The notes under the pieces: model-generated
The model's input: the letters and a program-made list of their open reading frames with translations, nothing else
Told to the model about the DNA's origin: nothing
Database searches by the model: none
In this document: positions 36,825 to 45,767 of the stretch, in pieces
Position numbering within the stretch: position 1 is the stretch's first letter
Layout of the letters: the number at the start of each line of letters is the position of its first letter
Made by a program: the position numbers and the translations under genes
From: NP936 sp002726085
GTDB lineage: Bacteria > Acidobacteriota > Vicinamibacteria > Vicinamibacterales > UBA8438
Direction of reading: 5' to 3'
Assembly: GCA_036012905.1 (NCBI GenBank)
Contig: DASCQF010000011.1
Span: 20,648 to 84,647, forward strand
Length of the DNA: 64,000 bases

Positions 36825-38138
36825 GTGAAACACCCAGTTGAAATAGAGCCTGCCAAGGGCAAGCTCGGCGTGCTGCTCGTCGGCATGGGCGCCGTCAGCA
36901 CCACGTTTGTAGCAGGCACGCTGCTCATCAGAAAGGGTCTGGCCCCGCCCACCGGTTCGCTCGCCGAAATGGGTACTGTCCGGTTGGGGAAACGCAACGA
37001 AGGGCGCACGCCGCTCATCAAGGAATTCGTGCCGCTGGCGTCGCTCGACGACCTGGTCTTCGGTGCCTGGGACATCTTCGAGGACAACGGCTACGAGGCG
37101 GCCATGACGGCCGGTGTCATCGAGCCGTCGATGCTCGAGCAGGTTCGGCCCGAGCTCGAGGCGATCAAGCCGTGGCCGGCGGTGTTCGATCAGCGGTATG
37201 TGAAGCGGCTAATGGGCACCAACGTCAAGACGGGCGCCAACAAGCTGGAGATTGCCGAGCAGGTGGGGGCCGACATCTGCGCCTTCAAGGAGGCGAATGG
37301 GCTCGACCGGCTGGTGATGATCTGGTGCGGCAGCACCGAGATCTTCATGACCCCGACCCCGGCGCACGACTCGATCGAGGCGTTCGAGCAGGCGCTCGAG
37401 TCGAACGCCGCCGACATTCCCTCCAGCATGGTCTACGCCTACGCGGCGCTGAAGGAGGGCATTCCGTACGCCAACGCCGCGCCGAATCTGAGCGCCGATA
37501 TACCGGCTCTGGACCAGCTCGCGATCGATAACGGGTCGCCCGTCGCCGGCAAGGACCTGAAGACCGGTCAGACCCTCATCAAGACGATCGTCGCGCCCGG
37601 CCTGAAGGCGCGGCTCATCGGTGTAGCAGGGTGGTTCTCGACAAATATCCTAGGGAACCGCGACGGTGAGGTGCTCGACGATCCCGAGTCCTTCAAGACA
37701 AAAGAGGAAAGTAAAAAGTCGGTACTCGACTACATCCTGCAGCCCGACCTGTATCCGACCTTATACAAGGATCTGTGTCACGTCGTCCGAATCAACTACT
37801 ACCCGCCGCGTGGCGACAACAAAGAGGGCTGGGACAACATCGATCTGGTCGGGTGGCTCGGCTACCCGATGCAGCTCAAAGTCAACTTCCTGTGTCGGGA
37901 CAGCATCCTCGCCGCGCCGATCGTGCTCGACCTCGTGCTGTTCCTCGACCTGGCTAAACGTGCCGGTATGAGCGGCATCCAGGAGTGGCTTTCCTTCTAC
38001 TTCAAGAGTCCGGTGCACGCCCGCGGTCTGTATCCCGAGCACGACCTGTTTATTCAGCTCATGAAGCTGAAGAACACATTGCGGCACATGCGCGGCGAAG
38101 AGCTCATTACGCACCTCGGACTCGAGTACTACGACTGA
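36825..38138 (+). CDS. inositol-3-phosphate synthase
   Basis: 437 residues, cytoplasmic. Makes myo-inositol-3-phosphate from glucose-6-phosphate with NAD, the first step to inositol lipids. N-terminal NAD loop LLVGMGAVSTT; family landmarks are GANKLEIAEQVGAD, GKDLKTGQTLIKT, SWNILGN-like STNILGNRDGE, and the lysine-rich active site (KTKEESKKSVLDYIL). The final DLFIQLMKLKNTLRHM is also typical. Start GTG 36825. Confidence 0.93.
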   Translation: MKHPVEIEPAKGKLGVLLVGMGAVSTTFVAGTLLIRKGLAPPTGSLAEMGTVRLGKRNEGRTPLIKEFVPLASLDDLVFGAWDIFEDNGYEAAMTAGVIEPSMLEQVRPELEAIKPWPAVFDQRYVKRLMGTNVKTGANKLEIAEQVGADICAFKEANGLDRLVMIWCGSTEIFMTPTPAHDSIEAFEQALESNAADIPSSMVYAYAALKEGIPYANAAPNLSADIPALDQLAIDNGSPVAGKDLKTGQTLIKTIVAPGLKARLIGVAGWFSTNILGNRDGEVLDDPESFKTKEESKKSVLDYILQPDLYPTLYKDLCHVVRINYYPPRGDNKEGWDNIDLVGWLGYPMQLKVNFLCRDSILAAPIVLDLVLFLDLAKRAGMSGIQEWLSFYFKSPVHARGLYPEHDLFIQLMKLKNTLRHMRGEELITHLGLEYYD

Positions 38139-38240
38139 GCGAGCTGACCTGGCCACACTCAGCTCGCGGGGTTGGGGATTGGGAACGGGAGTTGGGGGAT
38201 TGGGATGACGGCGCTCCCGTGCTTGGCGAGCCAACCCGTT

Positions 38241-38275
38241 TCTCCTGCCTCCTGCCTCCTGCCTCCTGTCTCCTT
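38241..38275. repeat. tandem pyrimidine repeat (CTCCTGC units)
   Basis: Four tandem CCTGCCT-type heptamers ending CTGTCTCCTT, the complementary strand of the words in the other dispersed repeats. It sits just before the small membrane protein gene. The preceding 38160-38200 stretch has imperfect GGGATTGGGA repeats. Confidence 0.7.
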
Positions 38276-38292
38276 GGAGTAGACGAGACCCC

Positions 38293-38787
38293 ATGTCCCA
38301 GGTCATGCTGCAGCCGGTCCTCTTCGGCGGTCTGTTCATGGGGGTGCTTTCCGCCCTGCCAATCATCTCCATCGGCAACTGCTGCTGCCTGTGGGTGTTC
38401 GGGGGTGGCATGGTGACCGCCTACCTGACACAGCACGGCAAACCGGACCCGATTCAGCTTGGTGATGGGGCCCTCGGCGGGTTCCTGTCCGGTGTCGTCG
38501 GGGCGGTAGTTTACGCCGTCGTGGCGTTGCCGATCCAGCTCCTGACCGCACCGTTACAGCGCGGACTGATGGACGGGTTGCTCGAGTCGGCGGCCGACGT
38601 GCCGCCCGAGGTCCGCGAGATGCTCGAGGGCCTCGGGGCCGGTGGTGGTCTTGGCGCCGTGGCCATCGGCTTCTTTTTCATGCTGGCCATCGGGATGGTG
38701 TTCTCCACGCTCGGAGGGCTGTTCGGCGCCCTCATCTTCCGTTCCACCCCGCCCGCCGCACCTGCCGCGCCGATAATTCCGGCCTAG
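38293..38787 (+). CDS. small membrane protein, unknown
   Basis: 164 residues with four likely transmembrane segments: about 8-30 (VLFGGLFMGVLSALPII), 34-48 (LWVFGGGMVTAYL), 62-85 (GFLSGVVGAVVYAVV) and 117-145 (AIGFFFMLAIGMVFSTLGG). A Cys-Cys-Cys run follows the first segment (IGNCCCLW). It resembles four-helix DUF-type proteins common in Acidobacteria without known function. Its start follows the tandem repeat by 17 bases. Confidence 0.7.
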   Translation: MSQVMLQPVLFGGLFMGVLSALPIISIGNCCCLWVFGGGMVTAYLTQHGKPDPIQLGDGALGGFLSGVVGAVVYAVVALPIQLLTAPLQRGLMDGLLESAADVPPEVREMLEGLGAGGGLGAVAIGFFFMLAIGMVFSTLGGLFGALIFRSTPPAAPAAPIIPA

Positions 38788-38928
38788 GATAGCTGTTCTC
38801 GCGAGCGGACCTTCGGCCAGCGTGACTGACCCATGTAACCGTGGTCTGTCGGTTCCCCCTATCGTTCCAGGCCCTATCCACCGAAAAGCAAGTTGGAAAT
38901 TGTGTGCAGCGGCGTGCGAGGGTAATTG

Positions 38929-40410
38929 ATGCGCGACTGGGTGACGGCGGTTGGCAGGTTGGGGCTCTGTGTGCTCCTGGCCGGTGTGTCCGGGTGCGCC
39001 ATTTTACCGGGCGCCAACATACCGTTTCCGGACGAAGCGCAGGTAGACCCGGTCGCGGACGAGGCTGCTGCGGAGCGCGACGTGTCGGCAGTGACGCCGC
39101 CGACCCAGGTATCCGAGACATTAGGGCCTCAGGCACCGCCGGCTGCGACCCCGGAGCCCCAGCGGCCCCCGTTGCCGCCGCTGGAGCCGCTGGTCGTGAC
39201 CCAGCTCGACGAGGCGGCACCGGTGCCGGTGCTCGACGAGCAGGTCCTGTCGCTGCTGTTGGCCGAGCCACTGCCGGTCACCGACCTGCTGCGCCTGCTG
39301 CTGCGGGAGACCGAAGTCAGTCTCGTGCCAGACCCTGGCATCGACGAGACCTTTACGGGCGAGCTGAAGGACGTCACCTTGCGACAGGCGCTCGACCTGG
39401 TGCTGCGTCCGCTCGATCTGGCCTACAGACTGGAAGACGGTGTGCTGCGGGTGGTTCGACGACCGCTTCAAACGCGGGTGTTCGAGGTGAACTTCGTCAC
39501 CACCCGCCGGGTGTCCACCAGACGGGTGATGTCCGGGTCCGCCGAGGGTGCCGCGAGCCCGTCCGAGCTGGTGTCCAGCGACGACAGCGACCTCTTCACC
39601 GAGCTCGAGCTGGCGGTGGGTCCGCTGCTGTCGGCCGATGGTCGGGCGCACCTGGACCGGGGTGCCGGCCTGCTGCAGGTGACGGACTTTCCTGAGCGGG
39701 TCGACGCCGTGGGCAGGTATCTGGACCGTGTCAACCGGCGAGCAGGACGACAGGTTCGCATCGAGGCGCGCATCATCGAGGTCGCGCTCTCCGATGCGGC
39801 CTCCGCCGGGCTCGATTGGGATGCGCTGAGTCGCCTGGCGCCCGCGTTGCAAGGGGTCGGTGGCACGTCGATTCGTCCGGTTCTTGCGACTCGCGCCGAT
39901 GTCGAGCGGTTTCTGGAAGCGCTCGAACAGCAAGGGGCAGTTACGACGCTCTCGCGTCCGAGCGTGGTCACGATGAACAACGAGCCGGTTGTCGTTCGGG
40001 TCGATTCCAGACCGCTGTCGGTCGCCGCGGCGACCGGGATCGCCATGGGACCCGCCACCGCGGGTGTGGTCCTCTCGATGACGCCACAGGTCGGCCTCGA
40101 CGGACAGGTGACGTTGAGCGTGACCCCGAGTGTCACTACGGCAACCGGTCTGACGGGAGGCGAACCTGGAGCCACGGCTCCGACATTGACGGTCAGAGAG
40201 ACCGACACGCTTCTTCGAGTACGCGACGGCGAGACTGCCGTGCTGACCGGCTGGCTGCATCGGGTGGGGCCGATCGCCCGTGGTGTGGCGGACACCCAGA
40301 CCCCGGATGAGACCTCAGAGGAGACGTCTGTGGAGCTCGCGCCCGCACCCACCGCGCGTCTCACCGATCTCGTGATTCTGATCACGCCCACCGTGGTCGA
40401 CGGCGCGTAA
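38929..40410 (+). CDS. secretin-family lipoprotein (MshL/PilQ-like)
   Basis: 493 residues from ATG 38929 (GAGGG before it). Lipobox VSGC places it in the outer membrane. About 100-190 is an STN-like N-domain (LLAEPLPVTDLLRLLLRETE, LKDVTLRQALDLVLRPLDL). About 270-490 is the secretin domain (VRIEARIIEVALSDAASAG, VTTLSRPSVVTMNNEPVV, LTDLVILITPTVV). Secretins form outer-membrane channels for pili or type II secretion. The short length and next-gene ATPase resemble MshL-MshM. Confidence 0.9.
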   Translation: MRDWVTAVGRLGLCVLLAGVSGCAILPGANIPFPDEAQVDPVADEAAAERDVSAVTPPTQVSETLGPQAPPAATPEPQRPPLPPLEPLVVTQLDEAAPVPVLDEQVLSLLLAEPLPVTDLLRLLLRETEVSLVPDPGIDETFTGELKDVTLRQALDLVLRPLDLAYRLEDGVLRVVRRPLQTRVFEVNFVTTRRVSTRRVMSGSAEGAASPSELVSSDDSDLFTELELAVGPLLSADGRAHLDRGAGLLQVTDFPERVDAVGRYLDRVNRRAGRQVRIEARIIEVALSDAASAGLDWDALSRLAPALQGVGGTSIRPVLATRADVERFLEALEQQGAVTTLSRPSVVTMNNEPVVVRVDSRPLSVAAATGIAMGPATAGVVLSMTPQVGLDGQVTLSVTPSVTTATGLTGGEPGATAPTLTVRETDTLLRVRDGETAVLTGWLHRVGPIARGVADTQTPDETSEETSVELAPAPTARLTDLVILITPTVVDGA

Positions 40411-40431
40411 CGCGATACTGGGAGTACCGCG

Positions 40432-41508
40432 ATGTACGAGGAGTATTACGGTTTCACCGAGAAGCCATTCAGTCTGACGCCGGACCCGAAATTCCTGTTT
40501 CGCAGCGAGACCCACGCCGGCGCGTTCGAGCTGCTCGAGTACGCGATGCACCGGCGAGAGGGATTTGTCGTCATCACCGGGGACATCGGCACCGGCAAGA
40601 CCACCTTGTGTCGGGCGCTGCTCGAGCGCCTCGACCGACAGACCTTCAGCGCGCTGCTGCTCAACCCCTTTCTGTCGGAGACCGACCTGATCAAGGTCAT
40701 CCTGCAGGATTTTGGTGTGGTCTCGCGAGATGAGCTCAAGCACGGCCTGATGAGCCAGGTCAGCAAGCAGACGCTGATCGACACGCTCAACGATTTTCTT
40801 CTGTCTCTCTTGCCACTGGGAGCCTGTGCCATGGTCATCGTCGACGAGGCACAGAACCTGCCGCCGCAGGTCCTCGAGCAGCTTCGTATTCTCTCGAACC
40901 TCGAAACCGACAAGGAGAAGCTCCTGCAGATCGTGCTCGTAGGCCAACCTGGCCTCAGTACCACGCTCCGCACGCCCGAGCTCCGACAGCTGGCGCAGCG
41001 AGTGTCGATCAAGCACGAGCTGCGGCCGCTGACTCCCGACGAGGTGACGGCCTACGTCATCCATCGCCTGACCGTGGCGGGTGGCGGGTCTTCGGTCATC
41101 TTCCGGCCACGGGCGCTCGAGACGATTCACCGGTTGTCAGAGGGAATTCCGCGGGTCATCAACTTGCTGTGCGACCGCGCCTTGCTGGCCGCGTTCGCGG
41201 TCCGCACCAACATCATCGATGCCGATCTCGTGAGCACGGCGTCAAAGAGTCTCGAGCTGCCGAGAGCCACGCAGGCCGTGCCCCCACTCCGCGTCCGGCT
41301 GCGTCGCCGGGTTGCTGCGGCGGCACTGGCACTGGGACTGTCGGTCCTGGTCGGCACGGCGAGCGCGGGATTGGGGTATCTTGTGTCAGAGGGATACCGC
41401 CTGAGAATGACTGATCACTTTCCATTGATCGCCCTACAGCAACCGGCCGACCCGTCATCGGGGTCCGGTGACGCCGAATCGGTGACCGAACCGTCTTCTG
41501 AACAATGA
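40432..41508 (+). CDS. ExeA/MshM-type AAA ATPase with C-terminal membrane helix
   Basis: 358 residues. Starts MYEEYYGFTEKPFSLTPDPKF, the ExeA/GspA/MshM signature. Walker A is GDIGTGKT (50-57), Walker B VIVDEAQNL, and sensor motifs are GQPGLSTTL and GIPRVINLLCDRAL. A transmembrane helix near 290-312 precedes a periplasmic tail. In known systems this ATPase helps assemble the secretin or pilus. It overlaps the next gene by ATGA (41505-41508). Confidence 0.92.
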   Translation: MYEEYYGFTEKPFSLTPDPKFLFRSETHAGAFELLEYAMHRREGFVVITGDIGTGKTTLCRALLERLDRQTFSALLLNPFLSETDLIKVILQDFGVVSRDELKHGLMSQVSKQTLIDTLNDFLLSLLPLGACAMVIVDEAQNLPPQVLEQLRILSNLETDKEKLLQIVLVGQPGLSTTLRTPELRQLAQRVSIKHELRPLTPDEVTAYVIHRLTVAGGGSSVIFRPRALETIHRLSEGIPRVINLLCDRALLAAFAVRTNIIDADLVSTASKSLELPRATQAVPPLRVRLRRRVAAAALALGLSVLVGTASAGLGYLVSEGYRLRMTDHFPLIALQQPADPSSGSGDAESVTEPSSEQ

Positions 41509-42773
41509 GCACGTTGCTCGATTCGCTCCGGCGGGCCAAGGAGGCCGAGGCGGCGTCATCGTCGGCTGGTGGCGGACGACAGGTCGACGCGATTCTGTCG
41601 ACTCTGGGCTATGCGCGACGGCAGCGCCAGGCCCGGGTCTTCCGCACGGTGGGCGCCGGTGTCGTCGTGGGGCTGGTCGCCCTGCTGGCGTGGGTCATCT
41701 GGGACCGCACGGCCTCGATGCCGGAGGGCCCGGACGTCGCTGCCGATCTGACGGTGGACGAAGCGGGGGTCCCGGTCCCGGCCCCTACGCTGGAGGATGC
41801 GGCTGAGCCTGTCGCGTCACCGGCTCCGCTCAGCGACCCGGTCCGAGAAGAAGTGGTCGACCCGGTCGGTAACACGATACCGCGTCCGGATCCGGCCACC
41901 ACGATCCCGGTCGCGCCGACAGCGGCGACGCCATCCGGCGAGCAAGTCGAGATGCCGTCTCCTCTCGGAGCACCCGAAGCTGGCGCAGTACCCGATGAGC
42001 CCGAGGAAGAAAGGACGGACGATCGCGACCCGCTATCCGGCGGCCGCGACGAAGAGGTCGCGAGTGCACCAGGGTCGCCTGCCGACGACCTGGCACCCCT
42101 CGCCGTCGACACCCTGAGTACACCGAAAGCACCGGTCGCTACACCAACTGCGCCTGGCGATCTCGCGCCGCCGCCGGTGCCGCTCATCGAGCGTGGACCG
42201 GTGGTGTCGGAGGTGTTCGCCGAGGCACTGGCGCTCCAGCAGGCCGGCGACATTGCTGGCGCGATTTTCGAGTATCAGATGCTCCTGTCCGAGGGTGCGC
42301 GGAGCGCACAGGTGCACAACAACCTGGGGCTGTTGTATCAGGAGCAGGACAGGTCCGACGATGCGGCGCGAGAGTTTCAGCGGGCGATCGCCTTTGACCC
42401 TCGACACTCGAAGGCCCACAACAATCTGGGCGTCGTCCGCATGCGTCAGGCGCGATATGAGGACGCCGCTGCGGCGTTTCGTGATGCCCGGCTATTCGAC
42501 GGCGCGAACCTCGACGCATGGGTCAACCTGGCTCTGGCACTGCAGGCGGCTGGCGACGTGGCGGCCGCCAGGAGCACGCTTGTCGATGCGTTGTCGGTCG
42601 ATGCTCGGCACGGGCCCACGCACTACAATCTTGCGCGCCTGTTCGAGCTCGACGGCGACGTCTCACGCGCCGTCGAGCACTATGGGCGGTTCGTCGAATA
42701 CAGCGGGGCAGAGCACGCCGACCTTGTCGCGGTCGTGCGAAGCCGGATCGAAGCGCTTGCCGTTCGCCGTTAG
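41505..42773 (+). CDS. TPR protein, MshN/GspB-like
   Basis: 422 residues. The N-terminus MSTLLDSLRRAKEAE resembles GspB/MshN-type proteins, and 45-66 is a transmembrane helix. A Pro/Ala-rich periplasmic linker (70-225) leads to five or so TPRs (HNNLGLLYQEQDRSDDA, AHNNLGVVRMRQARYEDA, AWVNLALALQAAGDVAAA). It likely completes a MshL-MshM-MshN set with the upstream genes. No pilin, prepilin peptidase or assembly ATPase was found in the window. Confidence 0.87.
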   Translation: MSTLLDSLRRAKEAEAASSSAGGGRQVDAILSTLGYARRQRQARVFRTVGAGVVVGLVALLAWVIWDRTASMPEGPDVAADLTVDEAGVPVPAPTLEDAAEPVASPAPLSDPVREEVVDPVGNTIPRPDPATTIPVAPTAATPSGEQVEMPSPLGAPEAGAVPDEPEEERTDDRDPLSGGRDEEVASAPGSPADDLAPLAVDTLSTPKAPVATPTAPGDLAPPPVPLIERGPVVSEVFAEALALQQAGDIAGAIFEYQMLLSEGARSAQVHNNLGLLYQEQDRSDDAAREFQRAIAFDPRHSKAHNNLGVVRMRQARYEDAAAAFRDARLFDGANLDAWVNLALALQAAGDVAAARSTLVDALSVDARHGPTHYNLARLFELDGDVSRAVEHYGRFVEYSGAEHADLVAVVRSRIEALAVRR

Positions 42774-42841
42774 CCGGCACGCCCAAGGAACCCAATCTCA
42801 CCCCACGACGTATTCAGAACAAGACGGCAGTCGAGATACCC

Positions 42842-43555
42842 ATGGCCCTGATCGAAACGCGAGACCTGTGGAAGACCTACAGCATGGGCAGCGAGGAGAT
42901 CCATGCCCTGCAGGGAGTCTCGATGCAGATCGAACGTGGTGAGTACGTGGCGATCATGGGTCCGTCCGGTTCCGGCAAGTCCACCCTGATGAACCTGATC
43001 GGATGCCTCGACACGCCCAGCCGGGGCAGCTACCTGCTCAATGATCAGCAAGTGCGGGAGATGGACGACGACGAGCTGGCGCGGATCCGCAACGAGGAGA
43101 TCGGTTTCGTCTTCCAGACCTTCAACTTGCTTCCGCGGGCCACGGCGCTACACAACGTGGAGCTTCCGCTGATCTACGCGGGTGTACCTGGGCCCGTCCG
43201 CCGCGCCCGGGCGCTCGAGGCGCTAGACCGCGTCGAGCTCGGCGACCGCGTCACACATAGGCCAAACGAGCTGTCTGGTGGTCAGCGCCAGCGTGTCGCG
43301 GTCGCGCGCGCCCTCGTCAACGAGCCGTCGATCCTATTGGCCGACGAACCGACCGGGAATCTCGACTCGAAGACCGGCCTAGAGATCATGACGTTGTTCG
43401 AGCGACTGCACGCAACAGGAAATACCATCATCCTGATCACACACGAGGCGGATGTCGCCGAATATGCCCACCGCGTCGTTCATTTGCGCGACGGTAAGGT
43501 AGAGCGGGACGTGCGGCAGTCCCACCGCTCACCCGCGATGGGGGTGACTACGTGA
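42842..43555 (+). CDS. MacB/LolD-type ABC transporter ATPase, permease missing
   Basis: 237 residues. Walker A GPSGSGKST (40-48), signature LSGGQ (144-148) and Walker B LLADEPTG (D168, E169) are intact, and the Q-loop FVFQTFNLLPRATALHN and ITHEADVAEYAHR are the MacB/FtsE/LolD pattern. Such ATPases power a MacB/FtsX-type permease whose gene normally follows. Here the stop overlaps a possible GTG (GTGAGC at 43553) that opens at once into the dispersed repeat at 43575, with no permease frame after it. Confidence 0.9.
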   Translation: MALIETRDLWKTYSMGSEEIHALQGVSMQIERGEYVAIMGPSGSGKSTLMNLIGCLDTPSRGSYLLNDQQVREMDDDELARIRNEEIGFVFQTFNLLPRATALHNVELPLIYAGVPGPVRRARALEALDRVELGDRVTHRPNELSGGQRQRVAVARALVNEPSILLADEPTGNLDSKTGLEIMTLFERLHATGNTIILITHEADVAEYAHRVVHLRDGKVERDVRQSHRSPAMGVTT

Positions 43556-43574
43556 GCGTGATCTGCGCGTTACC

Positions 43575-43735
43575 CAGGAGGCAGGAGACAGGAGGCAGGA
43601 GACAGAAGATCATCGGTGGGCTTCGCCGTCTTCAACGGACACCCGTCTGCCCAATTCGACCTGGCCAGCCAAGTTGATGCCGGCGACAGCCGACCAGTTT
43701 CCTCCTGTCTCCTGCCTCCTGACTTCTGTCTCCTA
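43575..43735. repeat. dispersed repeat, inverted-pair form
   Basis: Left arm of GGAGGCAGGAGACAG units at 43575-43608, right arm of CTCCTGTCTCCTGCCTCC units ending near 43735. The two arms share complementary 17-base runs (CAGGAGGCAGGAGACAG). The middle contains CGGTGGGCTTCGCCG, close to the 15-base core at 21357 and 58951. Confidence 0.75.
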
Positions 43736-43748
43736 GACGCACTCACCC

Positions 43749-44618
43749 TCACACCCTCGCCCAGTGTCCTGACGCCACCTCGCGCAGGGGCGCCATGTCT
43801 TCGCTGGACTCGAGTTCCTCTGATGCGTCCCCGCCGTCGGCACTCGACATGCCGGCGGTCGCGAGCAGGGCCCGTGTGTAGGGGTGCCGCGGCGCAGCGA
43901 ACACCGCCGGGGTCGCGGCCGTTTCGACGATGCGTCCGGCCCGCATCACCGCGACGCGGGCCGTCATATGCCGCACGAGACGCAGGTCGTGGGTGATGAA
44001 GAGCAGTGCGAGACCCAGGTCACGCTGAAGTCGCATCAAAAGGTTGACGATCTGCGCGCCAACAGAGGCGTCGAGCGCCGAAACCGGCTCGTCGAGCACC
44101 ACCAGCCGTGGACCCAGGGCCAGTGCCCGCGCCAGCGCAATCCGCTGCCGCTGTCCGCCGCTCAGCTCGCCCGGCAGTCGCCCGAGGTGGGTAGGGTCCA
44201 GTCCTACCTGGTGCAGCAGTTCCTCAACACGGGCCTGTCGGTTCGCGGCCGTGCCGATGCGATGGACGACGAGCGGTTCGGCGACGCTTTCGCCGACCGG
44301 AAGCCGCGGGTTCAACGATTCGTAGGGATCCTGAAACACCGGCTGGATGGCACGGCGCAGGGTCCGCAATCGATGGCGCGACATCGAGCCGATCGCTTCC
44401 CCGTCGAACCGGATCTCGCCGGCCGTCGGTGTCGTCAGACGCAGTATGCAGCGCGCCGCCGTCGTCTTGCCGCTGCCAGACTCTCCCACGAGTCCGAAGC
44501 TCTCTCCCTCGCCCACGGTGAAGCTGACGTCGTTCACGGCGTGGACCTCCACGGTCGGTCGTAAAGGACGCCGTTGCACGAAGCGCTTGACCAGTCCCTC
44601 GACCTCGAGCAGCGGCAT
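43749..44618 (-). CDS. peptide/nickel-type ABC transporter ATPase (DppF/OppF-like)
   Basis: 289 residues from ATG 44618, 2 bases after the preceding gene's stop. Walker A GESGSGKT (45-52), LSGGQ (152-156), QPVFQDPYESLNPRLPV is diagnostic of DppF/OppF. Pairs with the next protein to energise uptake of peptides. No permease or binding-protein gene is next to them. Confidence 0.9.
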   Translation of the reverse strand: MPLLEVEGLVKRFVQRRPLRPTVEVHAVNDVSFTVGEGESFGLVGESGSGKTTAARCILRLTTPTAGEIRFDGEAIGSMSRHRLRTLRRAIQPVFQDPYESLNPRLPVGESVAEPLVVHRIGTAANRQARVEELLHQVGLDPTHLGRLPGELSGGQRQRIALARALALGPRLVVLDEPVSALDASVGAQIVNLLMRLQRDLGLALLFITHDLRLVRHMTARVAVMRAGRIVETAATPAVFAAPRHPYTRALLATAGMSSADGGDASEELESSEDMAPLREVASGHWARV

Positions 44619-44620
44619 GG

Positions 44621-45670
44621 TCAGGGTAGGGGATCTGCTCGATTGGCGTCGGTGGCGGCGGCAGGCACGAGCTGCGCCGGGTCGTGCAGATGACATCGGG
44701 TGATGCGCTCGGTGCCGACCATCCATGGTTCCGGCATGACGGTCTCGCAGATTTCCAACCGCTCCGGACAGCGTGGCGCGAAAGCACAGCCCGGAACCAG
44801 CTCACACAGACGGGGTGGTGAGCCCTCGATCCCCGATAGCGGGATCCCTGGCGCACTGCCCGGCACCGACGCCAGGAGACCGCGAGTGTAGGGATGCCCT
44901 GGTGTGTGCAGCACCGCCCGCGCGGGACCCTCTTCTATGATTTGCCCGGCATACATCACGGCGACCCGGTCGGCGCAGGCGCCGACCACCGCCAGGTCGT
45001 GACTGATGAGCAACAGCGAGAGGTTGTGGTGCCCAACGAGGTCCCGGAGGAGATCGACAATCTTGGATTGCGTGGTGGCATCGAGCCCGGTGGTTGGCTC
45101 GTCGGCGATGAGCAGCGCCGGATCTCCCGCAAGGGCGAGGGCGATCATGGCACGTTGGCGCAGACCGCCGGACAGCTGATGCGGATAGTCTGCGGCGCGT
45201 CGCTTCGGGTCCTGGATCCGGACCAGGTCGAGGAGCTCGAGCATTCGGGCGCGCGCCGCGGGTCGTTGCGCGACACCGTGCGCCAGGAGCGTTTCGATGA
45301 TCTGGTCTCCGATTGTGAACACGGGGTTGAGGGCCGTGCCCGGGTCCTGCAGGACCAGCGCGATCTCGCGACCCCGTATCTGGTGCAGCCGTCTCTCGTC
45401 CAGCCTGACAAGGTCTTGACCCTTCCAGAGAACAGATCCGCCTGTGATCCGTCCTGGAGGGTGTATCAGTCGCAACAGCGAGAGTGCCGTGACCGATTTG
45501 CCCGAGCCGGACTCACCGACCAGCGCAAGCGTTTCGCCCGCGCGGATCACGAAACTGACCGAGCGCACCGCCGGCGCCTCTCGACCGCCGAGGTCGAAGA
45601 CGGTCGTCAAACGGTCGACTTGTAGCACCACGGGCGCCCCGGTGGCAGGTGGATCCCGATCGTCTCGCAT
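44621..45670 (-). CDS. peptide-type ABC transporter ATPase (DppD/OppD-like)
   Basis: 349 residues from ATG 45670. Walker A GESGSGKS (52-59), LQDPGTALNPVFTIGDQI, signature LSGGLRQR and the cysteine-bearing C-terminal oligopeptide/HPY tail (PGCAFAPRCPERLEIC) identify the DppD/OppD group. In-frame Met residues earlier (up to 45820) lack a family match. With DppF it forms the cytoplasmic engine of a dipeptide/oligopeptide importer. Confidence 0.9.
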   Translation of the reverse strand: MRDDRDPPATGAPVVLQVDRLTTVFDLGGREAPAVRSVSFVIRAGETLALVGESGSGKSVTALSLLRLIHPPGRITGGSVLWKGQDLVRLDERRLHQIRGREIALVLQDPGTALNPVFTIGDQIIETLLAHGVAQRPAARARMLELLDLVRIQDPKRRAADYPHQLSGGLRQRAMIALALAGDPALLIADEPTTGLDATTQSKIVDLLRDLVGHHNLSLLLISHDLAVVGACADRVAVMYAGQIIEEGPARAVLHTPGHPYTRGLLASVPGSAPGIPLSGIEGSPPRLCELVPGCAFAPRCPERLEICETVMPEPWMVGTERITRCHLHDPAQLVPAAATDANRADPLP

Positions 45671-45767
45671 CCCGTCCGTTGTTTCCTTGGACACCGCGTG
45701 CAGGTGCATGAAGATGGTGGCGAAGCTCTCAGTCTTGCTCCTGTATCCCGCCTCCTTGGGGAGTTCG

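Noticed and set aside
38241..38275. CRISPR array suggested by tandem heptamers
   Set aside because: Units are 7 bases with no spacers; it is a simple tandem repeat.
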